From an uncultured Collinsella sp. (GTDB taxonomy: Bacteria; Actinomycetota; Coriobacteriia; Coriobacteriales; Coriobacteriaceae): a stretch of 27,302 nt of DNA. The notes beneath the pieces were generated by a model. It saw nothing but the letters and a program-made list of their open reading frames with translations. It did no database searches and had not been told where the DNA came from. Every line of letters begins with the position of its first letter. Position 1 is the stretch's first letter. Made by a program: the position numbers and the translations under genes. The stretch is taken from contig CAJLPX010000027.1 in the NCBI GenBank assembly GCA_905208635.1, forward strand, positions 1 to 27,302, read 5' to 3'. Positions 1 through 7,685 of the stretch are shown in pieces.

Positions 1-643
1 CGCGGCGCTCGGCCTCGAGCATGAGTCCCGTGCGAGCGGGGTTGTAGACAATGTCGATAACGCCCTCGAGCGCATTGAGCCCCTCGAGTGTGCAGGGGGC
101 GTCGGGACAGTGGGGGAACATGCCGGCGGGCGTGCAGTTGACGAGCAGTGCGGCGTCGGACTGCTGCGCGATGTTGTCGTAGTTGACTTCGCTCGTGCGG
201 CCGACCGGCACGACGATGGCGCCCAGGTCGCCGAGCACCATGCTGGCAGTGGTGCCGGCGCCACCGGTGGCACCGAGCGCGAGGGCCTTCTTGCCGGCGA
301 CCTCAACGCCCAGCTCCTCGACTAGGCACTGAAAGCCGAAGTAGTCGGTGTTGTCGCCGCGCAGGCGGCCGTCGGGCAGGCGCGTGATGGTGTTGACGTT
401 TCCCATACGCTCGGCGAGTGGACTCAGCTCGTCCAGGTATTCCATGACGGCGCGCTTGTAGGGGATGGTCACGTTGGTGCCCTCCCATTCGTCACCCGTC
501 ATAAAAGCCTGGAGGTCCTCGGGCTCGCGCTCAAATCGTACGTACTCGAGCCCCGCGAGCTCCTTGTAGATGGTCGGGGTGTAGCTGTGGCCCAGCACGC
601 GGCCCAGCACGCCGTAGGGGCGGGTTGCGGCGACATCGGTCAT
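1..643 (-). CDS. aroE: Shikimate dehydrogenase, partial (C-terminus beyond the left edge)
   Basis: Predicted NADP-dependent reduction of 3-dehydroshikimate to shikimate in the cytoplasm. About 214 codons are visible. Near the N-terminus GHSYTP (from G18) sits where the family has the shikimate-binding SxS motif, here S-Y-T. TNVTIPYK carries the catalytic Lys63, GNVNTI follows at 81-86, and GDNTD carries the catalytic Asp100. An Ala/Gly-rich nucleotide-binding segment (GATGGAG) and NCTPAGMFPH follow. The ATG at 643-641 directly abuts the pheA stop codon, and a GGAGG lies just upstream inside the pheA end, so translation is probably coupled. It is the last visible gene of the aromatic operon. 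Identity is secure; the C-terminal end is unseen. Confidence 0.93.
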   Translation of the reverse strand, partial: MTDVAATRPYGVLGRVLGHSYTPTIYKELAGLEYVRFEREPEDLQAFMTGDEWEGTNVTIPYKRAVMEYLDELSPLAERMGNVNTITRLPDGRLRGDNTDYFGFQCLVEELGVEVAGKKALALGATGGAGTTASMVLGDLGAIVVPVGRTSEVNYDNIAQQSDAALLVNCTPAGMFPHCPDAPCTLEGLNALEGVIDIVYNPARTGLMLEAERR

Positions 644-1789
644 CTAGAGCACCTCCGTGTAACTGCCAAAGAAGGTGAAGCTCTCGCACACGTCGTCGAT
701 GGAATCGAGCAGGTCATCGAGGGCCTTGCTGCCAAAGGGGCAGTCCAGGTCAAAGTAGAACATAAACTCAAAGTCGTGCCCGGGGATGGGGCGGCTCTCG
801 AGCTTGATGAGGTTGATATTGAGCGCGTAGAAGCGCTCGAGTACGCGATAGAGTGCGCCCGGCTCGTTGGCCGTGGTAATCATGAGCGAGGTGCGGTTGG
901 CGCCGGGGTAGACGCGTGGCTCGCGGCTGATGACGACAAAGCGCGTGTAGTTGTTGTCCGAGTCCTGGATGTTGGGCTCCAGTACCTCCAAGCCGTAGAG
1001 TGCGGCGCAGCTGCGCGATGCGATCGCGGCAACATCGGTGCGTTCGGAGCTGGCGACCATCTCGGCCGACATGGCCGTGTTGGGGTACTTGGTGGCGTGC
1101 AGGTCGTGCGCCTCGATAAAGCTAGCGCACTGCGCGATGGCCTGACCGTGGCTGTAGACCTCGCGTATGTCCGCGAGCTTGGTGACGGGCTTGACGAGCA
1201 GGTTGTGGTCGATTTTGAGGCGCAGCGAGCGCACGATATGGAAGTCGAACTGGGCGAGCAGGTCGTAGACGGCGTTGACCGAGCCGGCGGTGGAGTTCTC
1301 GATGGGCAGCACGCCAAACTCGCAGAAGCCGTCGCGCACGGCGCGCATAACGCCTTCGAAGGTCTCGAAAAACGCGATGTCGGGCACGTCGAAGAGCTTG
1401 CACGCGGCTATCTGGCTATAGGCACCTTCCACACCCTGGCAGGCAACGGTGGCCGTTTGAGGGAAGGGCGTGTCGGAGGCTGCAGCCGTGGCGTGGGCCT
1501 TTTGCGAGACGGTAATGCCCTTGAGTTCGTTGATGTAGCGCTGCTGCTCGGCCTTGCTCATGCTCATGAGGAGACGGAACAGGGTGATGGTCTGCGCCTC
1601 GTAGCGCTCGGGCGCGCGGCTGGCGAGGTTGTTGAGCTTGGAGCGCTCACGGGCGGGGTCGAAGACGGCCTTGCCCATCTCGATTTTTGACTTGGCGACC
1701 TCGGTGGCAATGTCCATGCGCTCGACAAAGCTGTTGAGGAGCGTGGTGTCGATGCCATCGATGGTCTGGCGGATGTCAGCAAGGTCCAT
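644..1789 (-). CDS. pheA: Bifunctional chorismate mutase / prephenate dehydratase (P-protein)
   Basis: Converts chorismate to prephenate and then to phenylpyruvate, the branch to phenylalanine. The product is 381 aa. An AroQ-type chorismate mutase domain covers about 1-90 (the LADIRQTIDGID start, K-x-K in the middle, DPARE at 44-48). The prephenate dehydratase domain covers about 113-290, with GVEGAYSQ, GVLPIENSTAGS and the catalytic-type TRF at 282-284. A C-terminal ACT domain covers about 299-375 with ESRP at 331-334, the usual phenylalanine-binding element, so feedback inhibition by Phe is expected. I chose the ATG at 1789 because AAAGGGG precedes it and the chorismate mutase domain begins there. 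The in-frame ATG at 1876 would add 29 unconserved residues overlapping aroC. It lies 43 nt after aroC and abuts aroE. Confidence 0.95.
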   Translation of the reverse strand: MDLADIRQTIDGIDTTLLNSFVERMDIATEVAKSKIEMGKAVFDPARERSKLNNLASRAPERYEAQTITLFRLLMSMSKAEQQRYINELKGITVSQKAHATAAASDTPFPQTATVACQGVEGAYSQIAACKLFDVPDIAFFETFEGVMRAVRDGFCEFGVLPIENSTAGSVNAVYDLLAQFDFHIVRSLRLKIDHNLLVKPVTKLADIREVYSHGQAIAQCASFIEAHDLHATKYPNTAMSAEMVASSERTDVAAIASRSCAALYGLEVLEPNIQDSDNNYTRFVVISREPRVYPGANRTSLMITTANEPGALYRVLERFYALNINLIKLESRPIPGHDFEFMFYFDLDCPFGSKALDDLLDSIDDVCESFTFFGSYTEVL

Positions 1790-1832
1790 GGAGACCCCTT
1801 TCACGTGTCGGGGGATGTTGAGGGGTGGGTAG

Positions 1833-2930
1833 TTAGCGCTGGACGGCGTCTTCGAGGAGGGCGTCCCAGATGGCAAGGGCGGCGGCTGCCTCGGCTACGG
1901 GGACAGCTCGGGGGACGATGCAGGGATCGTGGCGGCCGTGGACCGAGAGCTCAGCATTTTCCATAGCGTCCATGTCCACCGTCTGCTGCTCGCGGCCAAT
2001 GGAGGGCGTCGGCTTTACGGCCATGCGCCACATGACGGGCGCGCCGGTCGAAATACCGCCCAGGATGCCGCCGGCGTTGTTGGACTCGACCTCGATCTCG
2101 CCCGTCTCGGCATCGATGCGATACGGATCATTGTTCTCGCTGCCGCGCATGGCGGCCACGGCAAAGCCCATGCCAAACTCCACGCCCTTTACGGCGGGAA
2201 TGCCAAACGCGATCTGCGCGATGCGGTTCTCGATGCCGTCGAACATGGGGTCGCCGATGCCTGCGGGAAGCCCGTAAATGCCGCACTCCACGATGCCGCC
2301 GATGCTGTCGAGTTCGTCACGCGCGGCTAGGATTTCCTCGCGCATGCGGCCGGCTGCGGCGGCGTCAATGCACGGCAGATCGTTCGTAAGGATCGCCTTG
2401 CGGTCGGCCTCGCGATAGACTATGTCGTCCATCGGCAGATCGGAGATGCCGCCGATCTGCGCCACATGCGCCATCACTTTAATGCCGCGGGCCTCGAGCG
2501 CCTGCAGCGCAATGCCGCCGGCGATGCACAGGGGTGCCGTTAGGCGGCCGGAGAAATGCCCGCCGCCGGCGACATCGTGCATGTTGTGATACTTCACGCG
2601 CGCAGGGAAGTCCGCATGTCCGGGACGGGGCTTGCGGCGCAGCTCGGAGTAATCCTTGGAGCGCGTGTTGGTGTTCTCGATAATCGCGGCGATGGGCGCG
2701 CCGGTGGTATGTCCATCGACCACACCGGCGATGATGTGGGCGGCGTCGGCCTCGCGGCGTTTGGTCGCGGTCTCGTCGCGACCGGGGGCACGACGGTCGA
2801 GGAAGGCCTGCAGCTGCTCCTGGTCAACAGCGATGCCCGCCGGAATGCCATCGAGGGAGCAGCCGATGGCGGGGGAGTGCGACTGGCCGAAGATGCTTAA
2901 GTGCAAGACGTTGCCAAAGGTCGAGGACAT
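1833..2930 (-). CDS. aroC: Chorismate synthase
   Basis: FMN-dependent trans-1,4 elimination of phosphate from 5-enolpyruvylshikimate-3-phosphate to give chorismate, the last common step of the pathway. The 365 aa length is normal. The N-terminus MSSTFGNVLHLSIFGQSH with its conserved His is diagnostic. RPGHAD, the GGGHFSGRLTA glycine-rich segment and the C-terminal HDPCIVPRAVPVAEA region are all present. GGAGG lies 6 nt upstream of the ATG, inside the last codons of aroA, and the aroA stop is separated from this ATG by one base. Translational coupling with aroA is therefore likely. Confidence 0.96.
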   Translation of the reverse strand: MSSTFGNVLHLSIFGQSHSPAIGCSLDGIPAGIAVDQEQLQAFLDRRAPGRDETATKRREADAAHIIAGVVDGHTTGAPIAAIIENTNTRSKDYSELRRKPRPGHADFPARVKYHNMHDVAGGGHFSGRLTAPLCIAGGIALQALEARGIKVMAHVAQIGGISDLPMDDIVYREADRKAILTNDLPCIDAAAAGRMREEILAARDELDSIGGIVECGIYGLPAGIGDPMFDGIENRIAQIAFGIPAVKGVEFGMGFAVAAMRGSENNDPYRIDAETGEIEVESNNAGGILGGISTGAPVMWRMAVKPTPSIGREQQTVDMDAMENAELSVHGRHDPCIVPRAVPVAEAAAALAIWDALLEDAVQR

Positions 2931-2931
2931 G

Positions 2932-4251
2932 CTATTCCTCCTCGAGTGTGACCTTGCCGCCCAGCAGGCGGTAGTGGTCGAAGAAATCGGGATAGGACTT
3001 GTTGACGGCCTCGGCGCCGTGGATCACGACCTCGCCGGTGGCGCGGCTCGCGGCGATAGCGGCCATCATGGCGATGCGATGGTCGTTGTGCGAATCGACC
3101 TCGCCGCCGGTGAAGGCATCGACACCCTTGATGATGAGGTCATCGCCGGCAATGCGCACCTGCGCGCCCAGCGCGGTGAGCTCGCGGGTGGTCGTGACCA
3201 GGCGGTCGGATTCCTTGATGCGCAGACGGGCGCAATCGCGGATAAAGGTGCGGCCCTGCGCCAGCGAGGCTACGGCCGAGATGACGGGCACCAGGTCAGG
3301 AATGTCGTGGGCGCTCATCTCAAAGCCGGCGAGCTTGTCGGACTGCACGGTGGCGGCGTTGGTGGAGCGCACGATGCGGGCGCCAAAGCGCGAAAGCGCG
3401 GCAAGCACGTTACGGTCGCCCTGTGCGGAGCTTAGCGACACGCCCTCGACGGTGATTGGGTCGGCGCCGATGGCACCGGCGCACAGCCAAAAGGCGGCGT
3501 TGGACCAGTCGCCCTCGACAGCAACGCTGCCGGGCGTGCGGTACGAGCCGCTGCTCACGCGGAAGTTCGTGACCTCGGGCTGGCCGTCCTTGGCCGGAAT
3601 ACGCTCGACGTTGACCTCGACGCCGAAGGCCTTCATGGCCTGGATCGTCAGGTTGATGTAGGGACGGCTCTCAATGAGGCCGGTTACCTGCACGCAGGAG
3701 GGCTGGGCCAGCAGCGGGGCTGCCAGCAGCAGGCCTGAGATGTACTGCGAGCTCACGTTGCCCGGAAGCACAAAGGTGCCCGGGCGCATGCGGCCGCTCG
3801 TCTTGAGCGGAAAACCGCCCAGACCCTGTAGGTCGCAGCCGGCGGCGATGATCTCGTCCGAGAGCGGGGAGAGCGGGCGGGCGCCCAGGCGGCCCTGGCC
3901 TACGAAGGTGGCATCTGCACCCAGCGCGCAGGCGACAGGCAGCATAAAGCGGAGCGTGGAGCCACTTTCACCGCAGTCAAGCGTGCCGCCGGCAAGGGCC
4001 TTGAGCAGACCAAACTCAACACTCTTCATGGTGGGGTGGACCTGGAAGCCGTCCTCGACGGTCTCGATGCGAGCACCCAGGGCCGTAAGGCAGCGCACCG
4101 TGGCCTCGATGTCGGCGCAGGTGGTGTTGCAGGTGACGTGTGTCTCGCCGTTGGCAAGCGCAGCGCAGATGATGAGGCGATGCGCCATCGACTTGGACGC
4201 GATGGCGGGAACGGTGCCCTTGAGCGGGGACGGGGTGATGCGGGCTAGCAT
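2932..4251 (-). CDS. aroA: 3-phosphoshikimate 1-carboxyvinyltransferase (EPSP synthase)
   Basis: Transfers enolpyruvate from PEP to shikimate-3-phosphate. The product is 439 aa. Lys20-Ser21 in ASKSMAHR is the PEP/S3P-binding start. GESGSTLRF corresponds to the GNAGTAMRP loop of class I enzymes. IPDLVPV supplies the catalytic-type Asp, RIKESDRL the conserved Glu, and DSHNDHRIAM the C-terminal signature. Aligned by eye, the position of E. coli Pro101 in the glyphosate-contact loop is Phe and Thr97 is Ser. The start codon overlaps the aroB end by 7 nt, and the gene ends 1 nt before aroC. Confidence 0.95.
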   Translation of the reverse strand: MLARITPSPLKGTVPAIASKSMAHRLIICAALANGETHVTCNTTCADIEATVRCLTALGARIETVEDGFQVHPTMKSVEFGLLKALAGGTLDCGESGSTLRFMLPVACALGADATFVGQGRLGARPLSPLSDEIIAAGCDLQGLGGFPLKTSGRMRPGTFVLPGNVSSQYISGLLLAAPLLAQPSCVQVTGLIESRPYINLTIQAMKAFGVEVNVERIPAKDGQPEVTNFRVSSGSYRTPGSVAVEGDWSNAAFWLCAGAIGADPITVEGVSLSSAQGDRNVLAALSRFGARIVRSTNAATVQSDKLAGFEMSAHDIPDLVPVISAVASLAQGRTFIRDCARLRIKESDRLVTTTRELTALGAQVRIAGDDLIIKGVDAFTGGEVDSHNDHRIAMMAAIAASRATGEVVIHGAEAVNKSYPDFFDHYRLLGGKVTLEEE

Positions 4252-5351
4252 GCGGATGCGTCTCCCTTCTGGCCGAGGCCCTCGGCAATGAGTTCGTGGA
4301 AAGTGGAAAGCGGTGTGCGGTCGATGCTGCAGCGGCCAATGCCGTGCGGAATCACCAGGTCTATGGTGTCGCCCGCGCGCTTCTTGTCGTGGAGCGCCTC
4401 GGCAAAGACAGCATCGGCATCTAGGTCGCAGCGGGTCTTGAGGCCGTGGCGGGCGCAGAGCTCCTCAATACGATCGGGCAGCTCGGCATCGCAGATGCCA
4501 TGCAGCGCTGCGGCACGCGTGATGATGCCCATGCCGATCGACACGCAGTTGCCGTGGCCGAGCTCAAAGTGTTCGCAGGCTTCGACGGCGTGCCCGGCGC
4601 TGTGACCAAAGTTGAGGAGCTTGCGCTGATTGGTTTCGCGCTCGTCGGCAACGACCACGGCGCGCTTAATGTCGATATTGCGGGCGATGATGAGCGCCAC
4701 ACGGGCCACGTCGTGGTTGAGCAGCTCAAGCGTGAGCGGCGTCTTCTCCAGCTCGGCGAAGAGCTCGGGGTCGGCGATCACGGCGTGCTTGACGACTTCG
4801 CCGCAGCCGTCGGCGAACTGCTCGGGCGTGAGGGTTGCCAGGCACCCCACGTCGGCGATGACCACGCTCGGCTGCCAAAAGGCGCCGGCCAGGTTCTTGC
4901 CGGCTGCCAGGTCGATGGCCGTCTTACCGCCGACCGACGAATCCACCATGGCGAGCAGGCTTGTGGGAATCTGCACAAACTTGCAGCCGCGCATGTAGGT
5001 GGCGGCCACAAAGCCCGCCACGTCGCCCACGACGCCGCCGCCGAGCGCCACGATCACGTCGGAGCGCGAAAGCTCGTGCTCGGCCACAAACTCCAAAATG
5101 GCGACGTAGGTCTCGGCGCGCTTGTGGGCCTCGCCGGCCTCGAAGGTGCAGATGCTCACCTCGTAGCCTGCGGATTCGAGGCTCTGCTTAACGGGCATCT
5201 GGTAGAGGGGGCCTACGTTGGTGTCCGTCACGATGACGGCGCGCGAGCCGCCGGCGGTGGCGCGTACGAGCGGTCCCGCCTGCTCCAGCAAAAACGTGCC
5301 AACATGCACCTGGTAGGGGCGTGCGGTGTCGATATCGATGGTAATCGCCAT
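4245..5351 (-). CDS. aroB: 3-dehydroquinate synthase
   Basis: NAD- and divalent-metal-dependent cyclisation of DAHP to 3-dehydroquinate. The 368 aa length fits the family. Visible signatures are the NAD-binding GGGVVGDVAGFVAATYMRG block, PTSLLAMVDSSVGGKTAID, the metal-binding NFGHSAGHAVE and a second histidine in HGNCVSIGMG. GAAAGGA precedes the ATG. It sits 36 nt after tyrA, the largest gap in the upstream half of the operon, and overlaps aroA. No odd features were seen. Confidence 0.96.
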   Translation of the reverse strand: MAITIDIDTARPYQVHVGTFLLEQAGPLVRATAGGSRAVIVTDTNVGPLYQMPVKQSLESAGYEVSICTFEAGEAHKRAETYVAILEFVAEHELSRSDVIVALGGGVVGDVAGFVAATYMRGCKFVQIPTSLLAMVDSSVGGKTAIDLAAGKNLAGAFWQPSVVIADVGCLATLTPEQFADGCGEVVKHAVIADPELFAELEKTPLTLELLNHDVARVALIIARNIDIKRAVVVADERETNQRKLLNFGHSAGHAVEACEHFELGHGNCVSIGMGIITRAAALHGICDAELPDRIEELCARHGLKTRCDLDADAVFAEALHDKKRAGDTIDLVIPHGIGRCSIDRTPLSTFHELIAEGLGQKGDASAC

Positions 5352-5387
5352 AAGCTTCGGTCCTTTCGACCTGGCGTGATGGGTGGT

Positions 5388-6302
5388 CTAGTGGGAGGCC
5401 TCGTCGTCGAGTGCGCGCTTAATGCGGTCGCCCTCGGCAAGGAGATTCTCCAGATAGCGCTGGTCGCGGTCCTTGAGCGCACGGCTGTAGGCGCCAAGCG
5501 ATTCGATCAGATGGTCGATCTCGAAGGCGAGCGCGTCGGCGTCGTCGATCATGAGCTCGGACCACATTTGCGGGTTGAGGTGCGCTACGCGGGTGAGGTC
5601 GCGGTAGCTGCCGGCCGAAAAGCCGTGGTGGACCTGGGCAGTGGGGCTTTTGACGTAGGCGTTAGATACAACGTGCGCAAGCTGGCTCGTAAAGGCGATG
5701 ACACGGTCGTGCTCGGCGGCGCTGGTCACGCTGAACTTGCCAAAGCCCAAGGGGCGCACCATCTCGCGCACCTGGCCCAAGAGCTCGAGCTTAAGGGCAT
5801 CGTCTACCGCGGGTGGAACGAGCACCAGGGGAGCGCCCTGGAACAGGTCGGCGCGGGAGTGCGCATAGCCCGAGTACTGCGTGCCCGCCATGGGGTGCGC
5901 GCCCACAAAGTAAAAGCCGTGCTCGCAGGCAAGCTCAAAGGCGCGCTCGCACACGATGCCCTTGACGCCCACCGTGTCGATCACCACGGGGCCCATGATG
6001 GCATCAGTGTCGGTGGCGTCGGTGAGTGCCTGAGCATGCGCCTCGAGCCACTCGATGCAGGCCTCGGGGTAGCAAGCCAGGACGATGATGTCGCATTCGC
6101 CGAGCGTCTCGTCGTTGAGCTCGCCGGCAACGGTGCCCATGCTGGCGGCCGTCATGACATCGTCATCGGGGTCCCAGGCCAGCACGCGGACGCCCGCCTG
6201 CGCATAGCCGCGGGCAAAGCTGCCGCCGATGAGGCCAAGGCCGACGATGCCGGCGCACTTGGGGCCGCCCTGGTTAACGCGCGCGTTTCTCACTGTACCC
6301 AT
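5388..6302 (-). CDS. tyrA: Prephenate dehydrogenase
   Basis: Oxidative decarboxylation of prephenate to 4-hydroxyphenylpyruvate, committing flux to tyrosine. The product is 304 aa. A Rossmann motif GLGLIGGS lies at residues 21-28, followed by the WDPDDD acidic end of beta-2. GAHPMAGTQYSGYAHSRADLF and SAAEHDRVIAFTSQLAHVV are family signatures. At this length there is no room for the C-terminal ACT domain found in Bacillus-type TyrA, so tyrosine feedback may act mainly on AroF (inference). The start lies 3 nt after the aroF stop, with GGAG inside the aroF end as the probable Shine-Dalgarno. Confidence 0.93.
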   Translation of the reverse strand: MGTVRNARVNQGGPKCAGIVGLGLIGGSFARGYAQAGVRVLAWDPDDDVMTAASMGTVAGELNDETLGECDIIVLACYPEACIEWLEAHAQALTDATDTDAIMGPVVIDTVGVKGIVCERAFELACEHGFYFVGAHPMAGTQYSGYAHSRADLFQGAPLVLVPPAVDDALKLELLGQVREMVRPLGFGKFSVTSAAEHDRVIAFTSQLAHVVSNAYVKSPTAQVHHGFSAGSYRDLTRVAHLNPQMWSELMIDDADALAFEIDHLIESLGAYSRALKDRDQRYLENLLAEGDRIKRALDDEASH

Positions 6303-6305
6303 GGG

Positions 6306-7328
6306 CTACTCCATGGTCTCTTGGCAGACAACCTCGCGGATGGCTCGGATGCGGCGCATGGTGTCGTCGAACTGATCGGGGGTGAGGGCCTGAGCGCCGT
6401 CGGACCATGCGCGGCTGGGCTCGTCGTGGACCTCGATCTCCAGGCCGTTGGCACCGCAGGCGGTCGCGGCGAGCGCCATGGGCTCAACGTAGCGGGTGTA
6501 GCCGGTGGCGTGGCTGGGGTCGGCGACGACGGGCAGGTGCGACAGGTGGTGCAGCACCGGCACGGCGTTGAGGTCGAAGGTGTTGCGGGTGCGGGTCTCG
6601 AAGGTGCGGATGCCGCGCTCGCACAGGATGACGTTGTCGTTGCCCTCGCTCATGATGTACTCGGCGGCCATGAGCAGCTCATCGATCGTGCCGGACATGC
6701 CGCGCTTAAGCAAGATCGGAGTCTTGGTCTTGCCGACCTCTTTGAGCAGAGGGAAGTTCTGGGCGTTGCGGGCGCCGATCTGCATGACGTCGATCTTCTT
6801 GTCCAGGAAGACCTGCACGTCGCGCGGGTCCATGATCTCGGTGACGATCGGCATGTCGAGCTCGGCAGACGCCTCGCACAGCAGGTCCAGGCCGGCGGGA
6901 CCCATGCCCTGGTAGGCGTACGGGGAGGTGCGGGGCTTGTAGGCGCCGCCGCGCAACATCGTGGCGCCGGCGGCCTTCACGCGGCGGGCGATGCGGATGA
7001 GGTTCTCGCCCTCGACGGAGCACGGTCCGGCGATGACCTGGAACTGGTCGCCGCCGATCTTGACGCCGTGGCCGCAGTCGATGACGGAGTCCTCGGGGTG
7101 GAACTTGCGGTTGGCGCGCTTGAACGGCTCGGAGACGCGCTGCACGCGCTCGACGACGTCCATGGACTCGAGCAGGAACGGGTCGATCTTGGTCGTATCG
7201 CCCACCAGGCCGATGATCGTCTCGTTCTCGCCGCGCGAGACGTCGGTTTTCAGGCCCTTTTTCTCAATCCAGCTGACGATATGGCTGACGGCCTCGTCGC
7301 TGGCGCTCTGCTTTAAAATTGCAATCAT
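6306..7328 (-). CDS. aroF: 3-deoxy-7-phosphoheptulonate (DAHP) synthase, type I-beta with N-terminal regulatory domain
   Basis: Condenses PEP with erythrose-4-phosphate, the first and usually flux-controlling step. With the start at 7328 the protein is 340 aa. About 1-70 is a ferredoxin-like regulatory domain, as in the Thermotoga-type enzyme. The TIM barrel follows, with GPCSVE (Cys103, metal ligand), RGGAYKPRTSPYAYQG, ILLKRGM and PVVADPSHATG. I chose the ATG at 7328 because MIAIL is the usual family N-terminus and AGGTGAGAGG lies upstream. The ATG at 7376 would start inside the terminator hairpin. It is the first gene of the operon, and its Shine-Dalgarno overlaps the stop codon of the putative leader frame at 7339-7401. 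Confidence 0.95.
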   Translation of the reverse strand: MIAILKQSASDEAVSHIVSWIEKKGLKTDVSRGENETIIGLVGDTTKIDPFLLESMDVVERVQRVSEPFKRANRKFHPEDSVIDCGHGVKIGGDQFQVIAGPCSVEGENLIRIARRVKAAGATMLRGGAYKPRTSPYAYQGMGPAGLDLLCEASAELDMPIVTEIMDPRDVQVFLDKKIDVMQIGARNAQNFPLLKEVGKTKTPILLKRGMSGTIDELLMAAEYIMSEGNDNVILCERGIRTFETRTRNTFDLNAVPVLHHLSHLPVVADPSHATGYTRYVEPMALAATACGANGLEIEVHDEPSRAWSDGAQALTPDQFDDTMRRIRAIREVVCQETME

Positions 7329-7338
7329 GGTGTGCCTC

Positions 7339-7401
7339 TCACCTCGATGGATAACCCTTGCAAAAACGGCCCGCATCGCGAGCCGTGTATATATGGTGCA
7401 T
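7339..7401 (-). CDS. Putative leader peptide of the aromatic operon (20 codons)
   Basis: A short open frame runs from ATG 7401-7399 to TGA 7341-7339 and encodes 20 residues, with Tyr at 5 and 17 and Phe at 13. Three things argue against chance. It begins 5 nt after a TATAAA/TAGTAT -10-like element, which would make the mRNA leaderless or nearly so. It contains a complete terminator hairpin, with the Phe codon in the U-tract. Its stop codon lies within the aroF Shine-Dalgarno. The density of aromatic codons is modest, with no run like those of classical trp or phe leaders, so translation is a hypothesis. Confidence 0.35.
   Translation of the reverse strand: MHHIYTARDAGRFCKGYPSR
7362..7385 (-). 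terminator. Intrinsic terminator / candidate attenuator in the aroF leader
   Basis: On the minus strand CGGCTCGC pairs with GCGGGCCG (8 bp including one G-U pair) around a GAT loop, followed at once by TTTTT. No minus-strand gene lies upstream for it to terminate, and aroF starts only 33 nt later. It therefore most plausibly attenuates the aromatic operon. On the plus strand the hairpin is not followed by a T-run. Confidence 0.7.
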
Positions 7402-7409
7402 GAGAGTTT

Positions 7410-7438
7410 ATACTATCTGATTCGCTTTTGCCTTCTAA
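7410..7438 (-). promoter_or_regulatory. Probable promoter of the aromatic operon
   Basis: On the minus strand TTAGAA (7438-7433) is followed after 17 bp by TAGTAT (7415-7410), and TATAAA overlaps it at 7412-7407. The -35 is poor, but the A/T-rich -10 stands out in this GC-rich DNA. The start site would fall near 7401-7403, at or next to the leader ATG. Confidence 0.5.
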
Positions 7439-7491
7439 AGTGAGCCGTTGCGCCGCGTCTTCCCCGGAATTGCAAAGCTTTTTCTTTTATT

Positions 7492-7521
7492 TTGATAGCC
7501 CGTGGTGCACTTGGGTATAAT
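7492..7521 (+). promoter_or_regulatory. tRNA-Arg promoter
   Basis: TTGATA (7492-7497), an 18-bp spacer and a perfect TATAAT (7516-7521) lie 11 nt upstream of the mature tRNA 5' end. This matches sigma-70-type consensus well. Confidence 0.85.
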
Positions 7522-7532
7522 GCCAAACGTTG

Positions 7533-7609
7533 GCCCTATTAGCTCAGGGGATTAGAGCGTCTGCCTCCGGAGCAGAAGGCCGTTGGTTCGAATCCAACAT
7601 GGGGCACCA
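7533..7609 (+). tRNA. tRNA-Arg (anticodon CCG)
   Basis: A complete cloverleaf can be folded by hand. The acceptor is GCCCTAT/ATGGGGC with one U-G pair, and the D stem is GCTC/GAGC. The anticodon stem TCTGC/GCAGA holds loop CTCCGGA with anticodon CCG at 7567-7569. The variable loop has 5 nt, and the T stem GTTGG/CCAAC encloses TTCGAAT. The discriminator is A, and CCA is encoded at 7607-7609. It reads the CGG arginine codon. It is transcribed alone between its own promoter and terminator. Confidence 0.97.
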
Positions 7610-7620
7610 TCGAACGTAAG

Positions 7621-7655
7621 ACCGTCCGAACCTCGCATGGTCCGGGCGGTTTTTC
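7621..7655 (+). terminator. Intrinsic terminator after tRNA-Arg
   Basis: ACCGTCCGAACC (7621-7632) pairs with GGTCCGGGCGGT (7639-7650), giving 12 positions with one G-U pair and one mismatch. The loop is 6 nt, and TTTTT with further T-rich sequence follows. It isolates the tRNA from the ATPase gene 31 nt downstream. Confidence 0.92.
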
Positions 7656-7685
7656 TTATACCGACGCGACGTGATGGGACGTGGT

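Noticed and set aside
4446..7316. A 956-codon plus-strand open frame opposite aroB, tyrA and aroF
   Set aside because: It mirrors three well-supported genes. Its Gly/Ala/Val/His/Asp-rich translation is typical of the antisense of GC-rich genes, and it shows no family motif.
7329..7376. Longer AroF starting at ATG 7376
   Set aside because: The start would lie inside the terminator hairpin, and the added 16 residues do not resemble the family N-terminus.
7329..7415. T-box riboswitch in the aroF leader
   Set aside because: The leader is far too short, and no T-box-like conserved sequence precedes the terminator.
7533..7609. tRNA-Arg as an integration site
   Set aside because: No integrase, duplicated tRNA 3' end or foreign gene follows; the next gene is an ordinary ATPase.
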